DNA from: Streptomyces sp. ISL-12
GTDB lineage: Bacteria > Actinomycetota > Actinomycetes > Streptomycetales > Streptomycetaceae
Direction: 5' to 3'
Length of the DNA: 47,723 nt
NCBI RefSeq assembly: GCF_018614415.1
Contig: NZ_JAGGOO010000055.1
Coordinates: 1-47,723, forward strand
Part shown: piece by piece, positions 23,955-32,714 of the stretch
Layout of the letters: each line of letters opens with the position of its first letter
Position numbering within the stretch: the stretch's first letter is position 1
The notes under the pieces: generated by a model
The model's input: only the letters and a program-made list of their open reading frames with translations
Told to the model about the DNA's origin: nothing
The model's database searches: none
Made by a program: the position numbers and the translations under genes

Positions 23955-23955
23955 C

Positions 23956-24771
23956 GTGGCCGCCGAGCATGACGCGTACGACGGGTACGCCGGGCACGAC
24001 CCGTACGACGAGCATGACGCGTACGACGAATACGACGCGTACGACGAGCACGACGCGTACGACGAGCACGACGGGTACGACGGGTACGAGGGGGCCGCTC
24101 CCGACGACGCGCTGATGGCCGCGATCCTGGGCGAGCCGCTGCCGCCGGGGTCCGCCGAGGCCGCCGACGTGGCGGTGCTGCGGGAGCGGCTGGGGGTCCT
24201 CGGGCGGGTCCTCAGCGAGCCCTCGCCTCCACGGGAACCGGCCCCGGCCCCGGCCGCACTCCGCCCCCGCCCCCGCCCCCGGCGCCACCGCCGGAACCTG
24301 GCCCTCGGCGCGCTCGCCGTCGCCTGCGCGGGCGCGTTCCTCTCCGGCATGGCGTGGCTGGTGACGCAGGCCGGGGGCGGCGGTGCCGAGGACGCGGGGG
24401 CCTCCAGCGCCCAGGCCGACGCCGGCGCCAAGGGGCCCGTCGTCCCCTTCGGCAGCCCCGCCTACCTGGCCTGTGCCCGGCTGGTCGCCGAGGGCACGGT
24501 GACCGGGTCCGGCCCGGCGCCCGGGGAAGCGGGCCGGCGGATCACGGTGGAGATCACCCGGCAGTACGCGCCCGAGAAGGCGTCGCGCGAGGTCACCTTC
24601 CTGACCGGGAAGGGCACCGGCGCCCCCGGCGTGGGCGACCGCGTGCTGTTCGGGCTCCCGGCGCACGGCGTCCACCCGGACGCCCTCTTCGTGGGCGAGG
24701 CCGAGATCGCCCCCGAACGCGCCCGCGTCACCGCCGCCCTGCCGGAGGCCCGCACCCTCACCTGCGACTGA
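23956..24771 (+). CDS. Membrane protein with His/Tyr-Asp triplet repeats, probable sigma partner
   Basis: 271 residues, GTG start one base after the sigma stop. Residues 5-46 are fourteen successive triplets of the form [His/Tyr]-[Asp/Ala/Glu]-x, with His or Tyr exactly every third residue. Residues 47-110 are a cytoplasmic linker with a helical PDDALMAAILGEPLPPG and a Pro/Arg-rich end; one membrane helix at about 116-138; then an external domain with strands (YLACARLVAEGTVTGSG...RRITVEITRQYAPEKASREVTFLTGKG). By position it is the anti-sigma or sensor protein for the upstream sigma factor. The triplet array resembles no motif I know; metal binding or phase behaviour are possible. Confidence 0.82.
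   Translation: MAAEHDAYDGYAGHDPYDEHDAYDEYDAYDEHDAYDEHDGYDGYEGAAPDDALMAAILGEPLPPGSAEAADVAVLRERLGVLGRVLSEPSPPREPAPAPAALRPRPRPRRHRRNLALGALAVACAGAFLSGMAWLVTQAGGGGAEDAGASSAQADAGAKGPVVPFGSPAYLACARLVAEGTVTGSGPAPGEAGRRITVEITRQYAPEKASREVTFLTGKGTGAPGVGDRVLFGLPAHGVHPDALFVGEAEIAPERARVTAALPEARTLTCD
23968..24093. repeat. 9-bp-based coding repeat ([His/Tyr]-Asp-x)14
   Basis: Units such as gcgtacgac and gagcacgac alternate in phase over 126 bp at the start of the sigma partner gene. All units keep the reading frame. Confidence 0.9.
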
Positions 24772-24800
24772 CCGAAGGGGAAAGAAGGGGAAAAGGGAAA

Positions 24801-24828
24801 GGGGGCGGGCGCCGAAGCACCCGCCCCC
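24801..24828. terminator. Bidirectional terminator
   Basis: GGGGGCGGG / CCCGCCCCC, 9-bp perfect stem, 10-base loop, between the sigma-partner gene and the convergent protease gene; A-rich on the left side, which becomes a U-tract for the leftward transcript. Confidence 0.75.
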
Positions 24829-24848
24829 TCCTTCCGCGCCGTACCGGA

Positions 24849-27800
24849 CTACGGCACGACCTTCTCGATCGCCACGCTGCCGGTGCCCGCGACCGTGCCG
24901 CGGGCGTCGACGAGCTGGACCCGACCGAAGAACTCGCGGCCCTCGGGCGCGGCGGCCAGCGCCGTCACGCTGCCGGAGACGGCGGCCGAGTCACCCGTGC
25001 CCAGCGACACCGGCGCCCCGTCGACGGTGACCGTGCCGAGGGTGGCGGCGAAGTACACGTCCCGGTAGTCGTACTCCGTGGAGCCGGCCGGGACCGCGTA
25101 GCCGACGACCTTGACGGTGTACGTGCCGGCGGCCGGGGCGGGGACGGAGACGGACTCCTCGGAGTCGCCGTCGGCGCTCTGCCCGACCAGGGTGCCGTCG
25201 GCGTCGTAGACCGCCAGGTCCAGGTCGGCGGAGGCGTCCGAGACACCGCCGATGGCCACGTCCAGCGAGGTCGCGCCCTCGGGGACCTCGACCGTGGTGG
25301 TCCGCGTGTCGCCCTCGGCGATGGCGGGACGGTCGGTGCGGGAGGAGCCCAGCGGGCCGCCCGTCAGCGTGCCGCCGTCGATCGCGGCATACCGGTTGGT
25401 CACCGTCCAGGAGGCGGTGACCGGGGTGCCGGCCTTGGCCTCGGGCACGGTCACGACCTCGGGGTCGAAGTCCGCGCCGAGCAGGGAGACGTCCAGCGTG
25501 TACGGGTTGTCGAGAAGCGGCGAGGTGCGCCGCGACTCGACCTCGATCTCCCACACGCCGGGCTGCGGGTCGGCGTACGAGCGCACGTCGGGCTTGCAGC
25601 CGTTGCCGTCGAGGTAGTTGTTGTAGCAGTACGGCGTGGAGGTGTTGTCGAGCGGGACGCCGTACGGGTGGATTGCGATGAACCGGGTCTGGCTCCGGCC
25701 CTTCAGCCCGCCGATGGCGACCTCCAGGGTCCTGGCGCCCTCGGGGACCGTGACGAAGTAGGACGTGGTGCTGTTGCGCTGCACCGAACCGGACACGGAG
25801 TAGCTGTACTTCTGCTCCGCCGCGAGCGGGGCCGCGACCACGACCGTCGTCATGACCTGCTGGTCGACGCCTTCCGTCTTCGGGTCGTCGACCTCCAGGA
25901 TCGCGCTCTTGAGCCCGGCGGACCGCGGCGCGGCCCGCACCTCGACGGTGACCGGCTGGTTCAGCGGCAGCTTCACCGTGTCGGAGCCGACGGCCTCGAA
26001 GGTGCGGTCCGCGTTGTTCTCGAAGCGCAGCTCGTGCCGGAGCGCCTTGTCGGCGCCGGTGGTGCGGGTGAGCGTGATCTCGTACGTCTTCTTCTGGCCC
26101 GCCTTCAGACCGCCCTCGCGGTCGTAGAGGCCGGTGCCGAAGCCCGGGGTCTGAAGGGCGTAGTCGATCGCGGTGTCGACCGGAGCCTTGACCGTGTACT
26201 CGTGCGCCGAGGCGCCGCGCCGGATCGACTTCCAGGCGTCCACGACGTTGATCAGGCCCGCGCCCTCCTCGTACGCCTGCACACCCTTGATGTGGTCGGC
26301 GGTCGAGGTCAGCGCGGTGCGCAGGGTCGCCGGGGTGAGGTCGAGGTGCTTCTGCTTCGCCGCCGACAGCAGCAGCGCGGAGGCGCCCGCGGCCTGCGGG
26401 GAGGCCATCGACGTGCCCTGGAGCATGCCGTAGCCGGCGGGGAGCGCGTAGCCGGCCTCGGTGACCGGGGCGCCAGGCATCCAGGTCTGGATGGTGTTGA
26501 TCGCCGCGCCCGGCGCGGTCAGCGTCGGCGTGAAGCCGCCGTCCTCACGCGGGCCGCGCGAGGAGAACGGCATCATGGCGTACTTCTTCTCCACCGCCGA
26601 GCCGTAGTTGACCGCCCAGGTCTCCTTGGAGATGGACGCGCCGACCGAGATCACCTTGTCGGCCAGGCCGGGGTCGCCGATGGTGTTGGCGCCGGGGCCG
26701 GAGTTGCCGGCGGAGATCACCAGCTGGACGCCGTACTCGTCGATGAGCCGGGTGTACAGCTCGGCGCGGGCGTTGTTGCCGTCGTTGAGGGACGGCAGGC
26801 CGCCGATCGACATGTTGACGATGTCGACGCCCCGGTTGACGACGAGGTCGATCATGCCCTCGGTGAGGGCGACGTTGGTGCAGCCGCCGGTCCAGGTGCA
26901 GGCGCGGGAGGAGACGATCTGCGCGCCGGGGGCGGCGCCGTCCATCTGCCCGCCGAACAGGCCGTTGGCCGCGGTGATGCCCGCGACGTGGGTGCCGTGC
27001 TCGGACTCGATGACGCCGATGTTGACGAAGTCGGCCTTGGCGCCCGCGTTGTTGTAGACGACGTCCTTGCGGATCTCGACGACGAACGGCTGCCGCTCGG
27101 CGACGTCCGTCTTCGGGTCGTCGGTGCCGAAGTACCCGACCTGGAAACCGTCCTTGTACGGCTTCATCGGGGTGTCGTCGGCGAAGTCGTGGTTGCCGTT
27201 GAGGTCGACGCGGACCGTGCCGGCCGCCGCGTCGTACAGCACGCCCCAGGAGTCGGTGGTGTCGCCGTCCCGGTTGGCGTCGCCGGCCGCGTCGCCGCCG
27301 GTGGTGTACGACTCCAGGAAGGTGCTCACCTTGTAGGAGCCGGCGGGGGCGGTCCAGGTCTCGCCGCCGTAGGTGAACGCCGGGCCGGAGACGGCGGCGG
27401 TCATCGGCCGCCAGGTCTCGTCGCCGTCGACGACCGGGTCGGTCGCGGTGACCCAGTCGACGATCTTCCGCTGGCCGGTGGTGGTCTTCTGGAGCGCCGG
27501 GTGGGCCAGGTCCACCCCGGAGTCCAGGATGCCGATGGTGATGCCGCGGCCGTCCGCCTTCGGGTTCTGCTTCACGAAGTCGACGGCGCCCGTCTCGAAG
27601 GACGGGTTGTACGGGTTCTTCGCCGGGGTGTTCCTGCCGGGGGCCTTGGCGGCGGTGGCCGTCGCCCCGGTCGCGGCGCCCTTCGCGGTGTCCGCGCTGG
27701 GCGTCGGGTCGTCCAGCGCGATCTCCTCGCGTAGATCGATGCCGTGCACGGAGGAGAGCTTCGCGGCGGCGGCGATCGCGGCGTCCGCCTTGGCGGTGGG

Positions 27801-28163
27801 GACGGTGGCGCGGACGTAGCCCAGCTTGTCGTAGGTGCGGCCCACGGTGCCGCCCTGGACCGCGTCCAGCTTCTTCGCGACCTCGGCGGTGTCGCCGGGG
27901 GCGGTCGCGACCATCATCGTGACGTTCTTCTCGCCGTCGGCCTTGGCCTCGGCGAGCCGGTCGGCGTCGTCCGGACCGAGCTTCTCGTGCGCGGACTTGA
28001 CGGAGGGATCGGCGGTCGGCGCGGTGGTGGCCGGGCCGTCGGCGGCGAGGGCCACGGGTATGGGCCCGGCCGCGGCGAGTGCGGCGACGAGACCGGCGGC
28101 CACGGCGATACGGGCCGCGCGTCTGCCACCCGGTATCGGGTCGCGCTGAGGGGTGTGGGTCAT
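24849..28163 (-). CDS. Secreted S8 family serine protease (subtilase) with large Asp-His insertion
   Basis: 1104 residues from the ATG at 28163 (AAGGGA five bases upstream). Signal peptide at about 15-40 (RRAARIAVAAGLVAALAAAGPIPVALAADG), I9-like propeptide at about 70-150, catalytic Asp214 in GILDSGVD, His392 in EHGTHVAG, Ser585 in GTSMASP, and oxyanion Asn in SAGNSGPG. The gap between Asp214 and His392 (178 residues) is far larger than in subtilisin and recalls tripeptidyl-peptidase-II-type subtilases; it includes a calcium-loop-like DANRDGDTTD. After residue 600 come beta-rich domains including pre-peptidase C-terminal-like modules. Extracellular protein degradation. Convergent with the sigma operon; not obviously under its control. 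Confidence 0.94.
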   Translation of the reverse strand: MTHTPQRDPIPGGRRAARIAVAAGLVAALAAAGPIPVALAADGPATTAPTADPSVKSAHEKLGPDDADRLAEAKADGEKNVTMMVATAPGDTAEVAKKLDAVQGGTVGRTYDKLGYVRATVPTAKADAAIAAAAKLSSVHGIDLREEIALDDPTPSADTAKGAATGATATAAKAPGRNTPAKNPYNPSFETGAVDFVKQNPKADGRGITIGILDSGVDLAHPALQKTTTGQRKIVDWVTATDPVVDGDETWRPMTAAVSGPAFTYGGETWTAPAGSYKVSTFLESYTTGGDAAGDANRDGDTTDSWGVLYDAAAGTVRVDLNGNHDFADDTPMKPYKDGFQVGYFGTDDPKTDVAERQPFVVEIRKDVVYNNAGAKADFVNIGVIESEHGTHVAGITAANGLFGGQMDGAAPGAQIVSSRACTWTGGCTNVALTEGMIDLVVNRGVDIVNMSIGGLPSLNDGNNARAELYTRLIDEYGVQLVISAGNSGPGANTIGDPGLADKVISVGASISKETWAVNYGSAVEKKYAMMPFSSRGPREDGGFTPTLTAPGAAINTIQTWMPGAPVTEAGYALPAGYGMLQGTSMASPQAAGASALLLSAAKQKHLDLTPATLRTALTSTADHIKGVQAYEEGAGLINVVDAWKSIRRGASAHEYTVKAPVDTAIDYALQTPGFGTGLYDREGGLKAGQKKTYEITLTRTTGADKALRHELRFENNADRTFEAVGSDTVKLPLNQPVTVEVRAAPRSAGLKSAILEVDDPKTEGVDQQVMTTVVVAAPLAAEQKYSYSVSGSVQRNSTTSYFVTVPEGARTLEVAIGGLKGRSQTRFIAIHPYGVPLDNTSTPYCYNNYLDGNGCKPDVRSYADPQPGVWEIEVESRRTSPLLDNPYTLDVSLLGADFDPEVVTVPEAKAGTPVTASWTVTNRYAAIDGGTLTGGPLGSSRTDRPAIAEGDTRTTTVEVPEGATSLDVAIGGVSDASADLDLAVYDADGTLVGQSADGDSEESVSVPAPAAGTYTVKVVGYAVPAGSTEYDYRDVYFAATLGTVTVDGAPVSLGTGDSAAVSGSVTALAAAPEGREFFGRVQLVDARGTVAGTGSVAIEKVVP

Positions 28164-28341
28164 CGGCATCCCTTGCAGGTAATCGGCATCCCTTGTGGGC
28201 TGTGGTCTACGGGCACAGGCACGGAAACGATCGGAGCCGCTCTGCTCTGATCGCCGTCGTCCGGAATGTGATCTCGGATGACCGCTCAGCTTTACGTAAG
28301 GGGTCGCTGTTTGGGGAGTGTTCACCGGGGCGGGCAGGAGT

Positions 28342-28361
28342 CATGGCGTACTTCCGCCATG
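28342..28361. promoter_or_regulatory. Inverted repeat between protease and Nudix genes
   Basis: CATGGCG-N6-CGCCATG, 7-bp perfect arms. TCACCGGGG occurs on both sides (28322 and 28365), so the element is framed by a direct repeat. Candidate operator; the two genes here are divergent. Nearer the protease, atcggcatcccttg is directly repeated at about 28162 and 28183. Confidence 0.4.
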
Positions 28362-28433
28362 CGTCACCGGGGACATAAGGGGCGGTACATGACAATCGAG
28401 CGAGGGGCTCTGCCGGTGGCCCGTCCGGCGGGT

Positions 28434-28446
28434 TAGCGTCCCGGCG
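28434..28446 (+). promoter_or_regulatory. Promoter -10 of a probably leaderless Nudix gene
   Basis: TAGCGT at 28434-28439 ends six bases before the GTG at 28446, which places the transcription start at or next to the start codon. There is no ribosome site. Leaderless messages are common in streptomycetes. Confidence 0.5.
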
Positions 28447-28898
28447 TGCGACGGAAGCTGCGGGTGGCGGCCTACGCCTTGTGTGTGCGGGACGGGCAGG
28501 TGCTGCTGGCCCGGTCGCCGGGGCCCGGCGGGGTGCCCGAGTGGGTGCTGCCGGGCGGCGGCATGGAGCACGGCGAGGACCCGTACGACACCGTCCGGCG
28601 GGAGGTCGCCGAGGAGACCGGCTACCGCGTCGAGGTCACCGCCCTGCTCGGGGTGGACTCGGTCCGCCGGGTCCGCCCCGGCCGGTTCGGCCGCCCCGTC
28701 GACCACCACGGCGTACGGCTCGTCTACGAGGCCCGCGTCACCGGCGGCACGCTGCGGCCCGAGGTCGGCGGCTCCACCGACCTGGCCGCCTGGCAGGACC
28801 TCGACGCGGTGCCCGGCCTGACCCGGGTGCCGCTGGTCGACACCGGGCTGCAACTGTGGCGGGAGCGGCCGGCGACGGGGCGGCTGCCCGGGGCGTAG
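28446..28898 (+). CDS. Nudix hydrolase
   Basis: 150 residues. Complete Nudix box at about residues 37-59 with the form G-x5-E-x7-R-E-V-x-E-E-x-G: PGGGMEHGEDPYDTVRREVA, then EETGY. N-terminal RVAAYALCVRDGQVLLARSPGPGGVPEWVLPGG is the usual opening strand set. It hydrolyses a nucleoside diphosphate linked to another group, with Mg2+ held by the box glutamates; the substrate is not predictable. No ribosome site before the GTG, so the message is probably leaderless. Confidence 0.93.
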   Translation: MRRKLRVAAYALCVRDGQVLLARSPGPGGVPEWVLPGGGMEHGEDPYDTVRREVAEETGYRVEVTALLGVDSVRRVRPGRFGRPVDHHGVRLVYEARVTGGTLRPEVGGSTDLAAWQDLDAVPGLTRVPLVDTGLQLWRERPATGRLPGA

Positions 28899-29154
28899 GG
28901 CCGCCCCCGGTCGCCCCGTGCTCCGCCCCGGTACCCCGTCAGGTGAACGCCCGGCGACCGTTTCCCGGCCGTTCGCGGAGCAGTCGCGAACGCGCAGGGC
29001 ATCGCATGATCCACGTACCGTGATCGGCGTTGCCCGTTGCCGCCGCGTTCACGCACAGGCCATCCCCGGTGCCAAGCATCCGGTAGAGCGGACGTTCGCG
29101 GTTGCGACCGTCCGCGGTCACCGCCGACGCGTTCGCACTCGGGGAGAGAAGCGC

Positions 29155-30921
29155 ATGTCGCGCACACGCTCAACCACCGGCTCCGCGCCGGGCGTCCACC
29201 GCCGCTCCGTCCTCGCCGCCACCGCCGCGGTGGCCGTCGCCGGGGGCGTCGGCTACGGCCTGCGGCCCGACGACGCCGCGGCGACGGCCACCACGGGCAC
29301 CGACGAGGCGGCGGCCCTCGCCTCCTCCCGCCGGGCCCCGGCCGCCCCCCTCACCCCCTACACCCGCGGCACCACCCTCGCCGCCCTCGCCACCCCGCGC
29401 TCCGGCTCGGGCTCCGGTTACCGGCGCCTGGCCGACGGCCCCGGCTGGGACCGCGTCGTCCGCGACGGGCTGGCCGCCGCCCGGTCCGGCCGGGAGGGGC
29501 GCCGCACCGCCCTCGCCGCGTTCGTGCAGCTCACCGACCTGCACCTGATCGACACCCAGCACCCGCTGCGCCTCGAATACCTGCGCTCCACCGACGTGCA
29601 CGCCTGGCGGCCCCAGGAGGCGCTGACCGTGCAGGGCGCGATCGCGCTGGTCGAGCGGGTCAACGCGCTGCGCGGCGCCCCCGTCACCGGTTCCCCGCTG
29701 CACTTCGCGATGACCACCGGCGACAACACCGACAACAACGCCCGCACCGAACTGGAGTGGTTCCTCACCGTCATGAGCGGCGGGCGCGTCACCCCCAACT
29801 CCGGTGACCTCCGGCACTACGAGGGCGTCCAGAACAGCGGCATCACCCAGTACTGGCAGCCCGACGCGGCCGTCCGCGACGCCGACAAGAAGCGCGGTTT
29901 CCCGCACCTCGACGGCTTCCTGACCGCCGCGACCCGCGAGGTCCGCAGCCCCGGCCTCAACCTGCCCTGGTACTCGACGGTCGGCAACCACGACGCCATG
30001 CCGCTGGGCTGCTACGCCTCCCACGGCGACTCCTACCTCACCGAACTGGCCGTCGGCGGCCGCAAACTGATGGAACTGCCCGCCGCCGAGGCCGCCGAGC
30101 TCCAGACCGCGCTGAAGAAGGCCGACGACCCCGAGGGCGCCCTGTACCGCGAGTTCCTCGAGGCGCACGCCCGCTCCATGCGCTCCGTCACGCCGGACGA
30201 GCAGCGCGCCCCCTTCACCCCGGCCGACTACCTCAAGGCCCACCTCGACGCGGCCCACCTCGGCCCCGGCCCGCACGGCCACGGCTACACCACCGCCAAC
30301 GTCGACGCCGGCACCCAGTACTACAGCTTCCGCATCTCCGACGACGTCATCGGCATCAGCCTCGACACGACCGACCCCGGCGGCCACTACGAGGGCTCCA
30401 TCGGCGCGGGGCAACTGCGCTGGCTTGAGCGGACCCTGAAGGACAACGCCGACTCCTACGCCATCGTCTTCAGCCACCACACCAGCGAGACGATGGACAA
30501 CACCCGCCCCGACCCGGCCCACCCGGACGACCAGCGCCACACCGGCGCCGACGTCGTCGCCCTGCTGGGCCGCCACCGCAACGTGCTGGCCTGGGTCAAC
30601 GGGCACATCCACCGCAACGCCATCACCCCGCACGAGGGTGCCGACGGCGGCGCTTTCTGGGAGATCTCCACCGCCTCCCACGTCGACTTCCCCCAGCTCG
30701 CCCGGGTCATCGAGCTGACGGACAACAAGGACGGCACGCTGTCCCTGTTCACCACCCTCGTCGAGTCCGCCGCCCCGTCCGGCACCGACTTCACCGACCT
30801 GTCCCAGACCGGCCTGGCGGCCCTCTACCGCGAACTGTCCCTCAACGCCCCCGGCGCCCGCACCGACCTCGCGGGCGACGCGGACGACCGGAACACGGAG
30901 CTGTTGCTCAGGAAGAGGTAG
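29155..30921 (+). CDS. Tat-exported metallophosphoesterase (TIGR03767-like)
   Basis: 588 residues from the ATG at 29155, preceded by GGGGAGAG. The N-terminus has HRRSVLAATAAVAVAGGVGYG, a twin-arginine signal, so the enzyme folds with its metals before export. Calcineurin-like motifs in order: VQLTDLHLID (DxH), MTTGDNTDN (GDxxD), STVGNHDAM (GNH[D/E]), VFSHH and NGHIHRN (GHxH). These bind two metals and hydrolyse phosphomono- or diesters. The long inserts match the actinobacterial TIGR03767 class, whose substrate is unknown to me. Its 3' end overlaps the convergent DUF397 gene by 14 bases. I see no convincing pho box upstream. Confidence 0.92.
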   Translation: MSRTRSTTGSAPGVHRRSVLAATAAVAVAGGVGYGLRPDDAAATATTGTDEAAALASSRRAPAAPLTPYTRGTTLAALATPRSGSGSGYRRLADGPGWDRVVRDGLAAARSGREGRRTALAAFVQLTDLHLIDTQHPLRLEYLRSTDVHAWRPQEALTVQGAIALVERVNALRGAPVTGSPLHFAMTTGDNTDNNARTELEWFLTVMSGGRVTPNSGDLRHYEGVQNSGITQYWQPDAAVRDADKKRGFPHLDGFLTAATREVRSPGLNLPWYSTVGNHDAMPLGCYASHGDSYLTELAVGGRKLMELPAAEAAELQTALKKADDPEGALYREFLEAHARSMRSVTPDEQRAPFTPADYLKAHLDAAHLGPGPHGHGYTTANVDAGTQYYSFRISDDVIGISLDTTDPGGHYEGSIGAGQLRWLERTLKDNADSYAIVFSHHTSETMDNTRPDPAHPDDQRHTGADVVALLGRHRNVLAWVNGHIHRNAITPHEGADGGAFWEISTASHVDFPQLARVIELTDNKDGTLSLFTTLVESAAPSGTDFTDLSQTGLAALYRELSLNAPGARTDLAGDADDRNTELLLRKR

Positions 30922-31105
30922 GGCCGCGCTCGGTGAGGTGGGTGAGGAAGGGGTGCCAGGCGGTGGGGGAGAGGTGGAGGACGGGTCCGGCGGAGTGTTT
31001 GGAGTCGCGGACGGCTATGGCGGAGGGGAGGAGGGCGGCTTCCACGCAGTTCTGGCCGGGGTCGCTGTAGGAGGACTTGAACCAGGCGTGCTCGGACAGG
31101 GTCAT
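30908..31105 (-). CDS. DUF397 small protein (second locus)
   Basis: 65 residues: WFKSSYSDPGQNCVEAA, then IAVRDSKHSAGPVL, then TAWHPFLTHL, the full DUF397 pattern. The ATG at 31105 is three bases after the stop of the WhiJ-like gene, so the pair is cotranscribed and probably coupled. Same partner logic as the pair at 8034-9121, though the two DUF397 sequences are quite different, so the loci are paralogous rather than a recent duplication. Confidence 0.9.
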   Translation of the reverse strand: MTLSEHAWFKSSYSDPGQNCVEAALLPSAIAVRDSKHSAGPVLHLSPTAWHPFLTHLTERGPTSS

Positions 31106-31108
31106 GGG

Positions 31109-31987
31109 TTACAGCTCTCGGTCTAGTCGGTTGAGGAACTCGGGGGTGTCCTCGGGCGGCAACGCTGATGCTGTCATGGCATCGAACCGGCGCTGGAAGC
31201 GGGCGACTTCACGTGGCTTGTCAGAGGTCGATACGGACCCCCAGGCGCTGTCGGCCTGGACGCGCGGGGGGAACCTGTCACCGAAGTCGAGGATCGCGAA
31301 GTCATTGGTCGAGCGGTAGCTCCGGCGGAAAGGCAGCACCTGGACGGTGATGTGGTCCCACGTGGACAGTTCCTCGATGCGGTCGTACTGCTCACGCATC
31401 ACCTCGGCGCTCCCGACCGGGTAGCGCAGGGCCGCTTCGCCGAGGATGACGTGCAGCTTGACGGGGTCCTCCCGGGTGAGCACTTCCTGGCGCTTCATCC
31501 GTAGCTCCACACCGCTTCGGACGAACTCGGACGTGTACTCCTCGACCGGCTTGTGCAACTCGTGCGTGGCGAGGGCATAGGCCTGGGTCTGGAGGAGGCC
31601 GTAGACGACCGTCGGATGGTAGGCCTTCATCGAGCGGGCCTCTGGCTCAAGTCCGACGAAGCCGGGCAGTCCCGCGGGCATGAGCCCCCGGTACTGGGTC
31701 AGCCAGTCCTGGTGGTTGGAATCCCGGTTGAGGCTGATCAGCGACTCGATGACCTCCTCGTCGGTGACGCCGTACTTGGCGAGCAGCTTCCGCAGGTCCC
31801 CGACGTAGCGGAAGTTGAGGGAGCCGGTCTCGATGCGTTGCAAGGACGCCTCGGAGATCCGCAGGCCCACGACCGCTTGCCTCCGGGTCATTCCGACGCC
31901 CTGCCCGGTGTCGCAGTTCTCGCGCAGTTGGCGCAGTTGCAGCCCGAGTTCGAGCCGTTGTGCCGTACGTCCGCGCTTCGCAGCCAT
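31109..31987 (-). CDS. WhiJ-like helix-turn-helix regulator (XRE HTH plus DUF5753, second locus)
   Basis: 292 residues from the ATG at 31987 (GGGCGGT upstream; GTG 31993 is possible). The helix-turn-helix is at about 15-75 (LGLQLRQLRENCDTGQGVGMTRRQAVVGLRISEASLQRIETG), and DUF5753 follows: SMKAYHPTVVYGLLQTQAYALATHELH, ELRMKRQEVLTREDPVKLHVILGEAALRYPVG, ITVQVLPFRRSYRS. It is divergent from an HATPase gene across about 200 bp with palindromes. Presumed DNA-binding regulator acting with the DUF397 partner. Confidence 0.9.
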   Translation of the reverse strand: MAAKRGRTAQRLELGLQLRQLRENCDTGQGVGMTRRQAVVGLRISEASLQRIETGSLNFRYVGDLRKLLAKYGVTDEEVIESLISLNRDSNHQDWLTQYRGLMPAGLPGFVGLEPEARSMKAYHPTVVYGLLQTQAYALATHELHKPVEEYTSEFVRSGVELRMKRQEVLTREDPVKLHVILGEAALRYPVGSAEVMREQYDRIEELSTWDHITVQVLPFRRSYRSTNDFAILDFGDRFPPRVQADSAWGSVSTSDKPREVARFQRRFDAMTASALPPEDTPEFLNRLDREL

Positions 31988-32000
31988 GTGCACCGCCCTT

Positions 32001-32020
32001 GTGCTTCAGCACTTTGTGCT
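32001..32020. promoter_or_regulatory. GTGCT palindrome upstream of the second WhiJ-like gene
   Basis: GTGCT-TC-AGCAC (32001-32012) followed by a third GTGCT at 32016-32020. Another palindrome, CTGAA-TT-TTCAG, lies at 32106-32117 nearer the HATPase gene. Candidate operators in the divergent region. Confidence 0.4.
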
Positions 32021-32191
32021 TGTGGTCGTGTGCAGAGTGTGACACCGGGTGTGCGGCGCGCGCAGCCGCATACGCACATTTCGGCATAGTCCAATTCCTC
32101 CGCCGCTGAATTTTCAGTGGACGTTCGATTGTGGCCCCGCGAGCGGGACGAACACGCTGGTCGGGCAACCCGCTGACGGAAGGGACCACCG

Positions 32192-32659
32192 ATGCCCACC
32201 CCCCATCTCCCCACTCTCCTCACCCACGACTGGTCCATGGGCTACCCCATGACCCCCCGCACGGTCCGCCTGGCCCGTCTCCACGTCCGCCGTCGGCTGA
32301 CGATGTGGTCATGGGCCGGGGAGATCGACGACGCCGTGCTGGTCACCTCGGAGCTGGTCGGCAACGCCGTACGGCACGGGCGGCTGCCCGGACACGAACT
32401 GTGGGTGCGTCTGAGGGAACTGGAGGGCGGTGTGCTGGTCGTCGACGTGTCGGACCCGGTGCGGACGCTCCCGGAGGTGAGGGAGGAGGCGGAGGGCGAG
32501 GACGGGCGGGGGCTTCTGGTCGTGGCGCGGCTGGCCACGCGGCTGGAGTGGTTCCCGCGCGCGGACGTCGGGAAGACGGTGCGCGCGCGGCTGGTGCCTG
32601 ACACAGATCGTCAACTGATCGATCCGTACGGGACTGGTCGCCGTCCCGGCCCTGCGTGA
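32192..32659 (+). CDS. SpoIIAB/RsbW-like ATP-binding protein (second locus)
   Basis: 155 residues, ATG start six bases after GGAAGGGA. HATPase_c fold: VLVTSELVGNAVRHG (N-box), VLVVDVSDPVRTLPEV, GRGLLVVARLATRLEW (G-box) and the final KTVRARL strand. Stand-alone, cytoplasmic. Together with the divergent WhiJ-like and DUF397 genes it reproduces the set at 7342-9121. No Uma2 gene here. Confidence 0.9.
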   Translation: MPTPHLPTLLTHDWSMGYPMTPRTVRLARLHVRRRLTMWSWAGEIDDAVLVTSELVGNAVRHGRLPGHELWVRLRELEGGVLVVDVSDPVRTLPEVREEAEGEDGRGLLVVARLATRLEWFPRADVGKTVRARLVPDTDRQLIDPYGTGRRPGPA

Positions 32660-32714
32660 GGGTGGTCCCGAGCCGGGTGTTCCGGCGTTGTACCGAGAGA
32701 AGGAAGCACCCCCT

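Noticed and set aside
24354..27734. 1126-codon plus-strand frame opposite the subtilase
   Set aside because: No domain, composition of an antisense shadow, overlaps two well-supported genes.
29040..29150. Possible pho box (GTTCAC-like direct repeats) before the phosphoesterase gene
   Set aside because: Only partial matches to GTTCACC, without consistent 11-bp periodicity.
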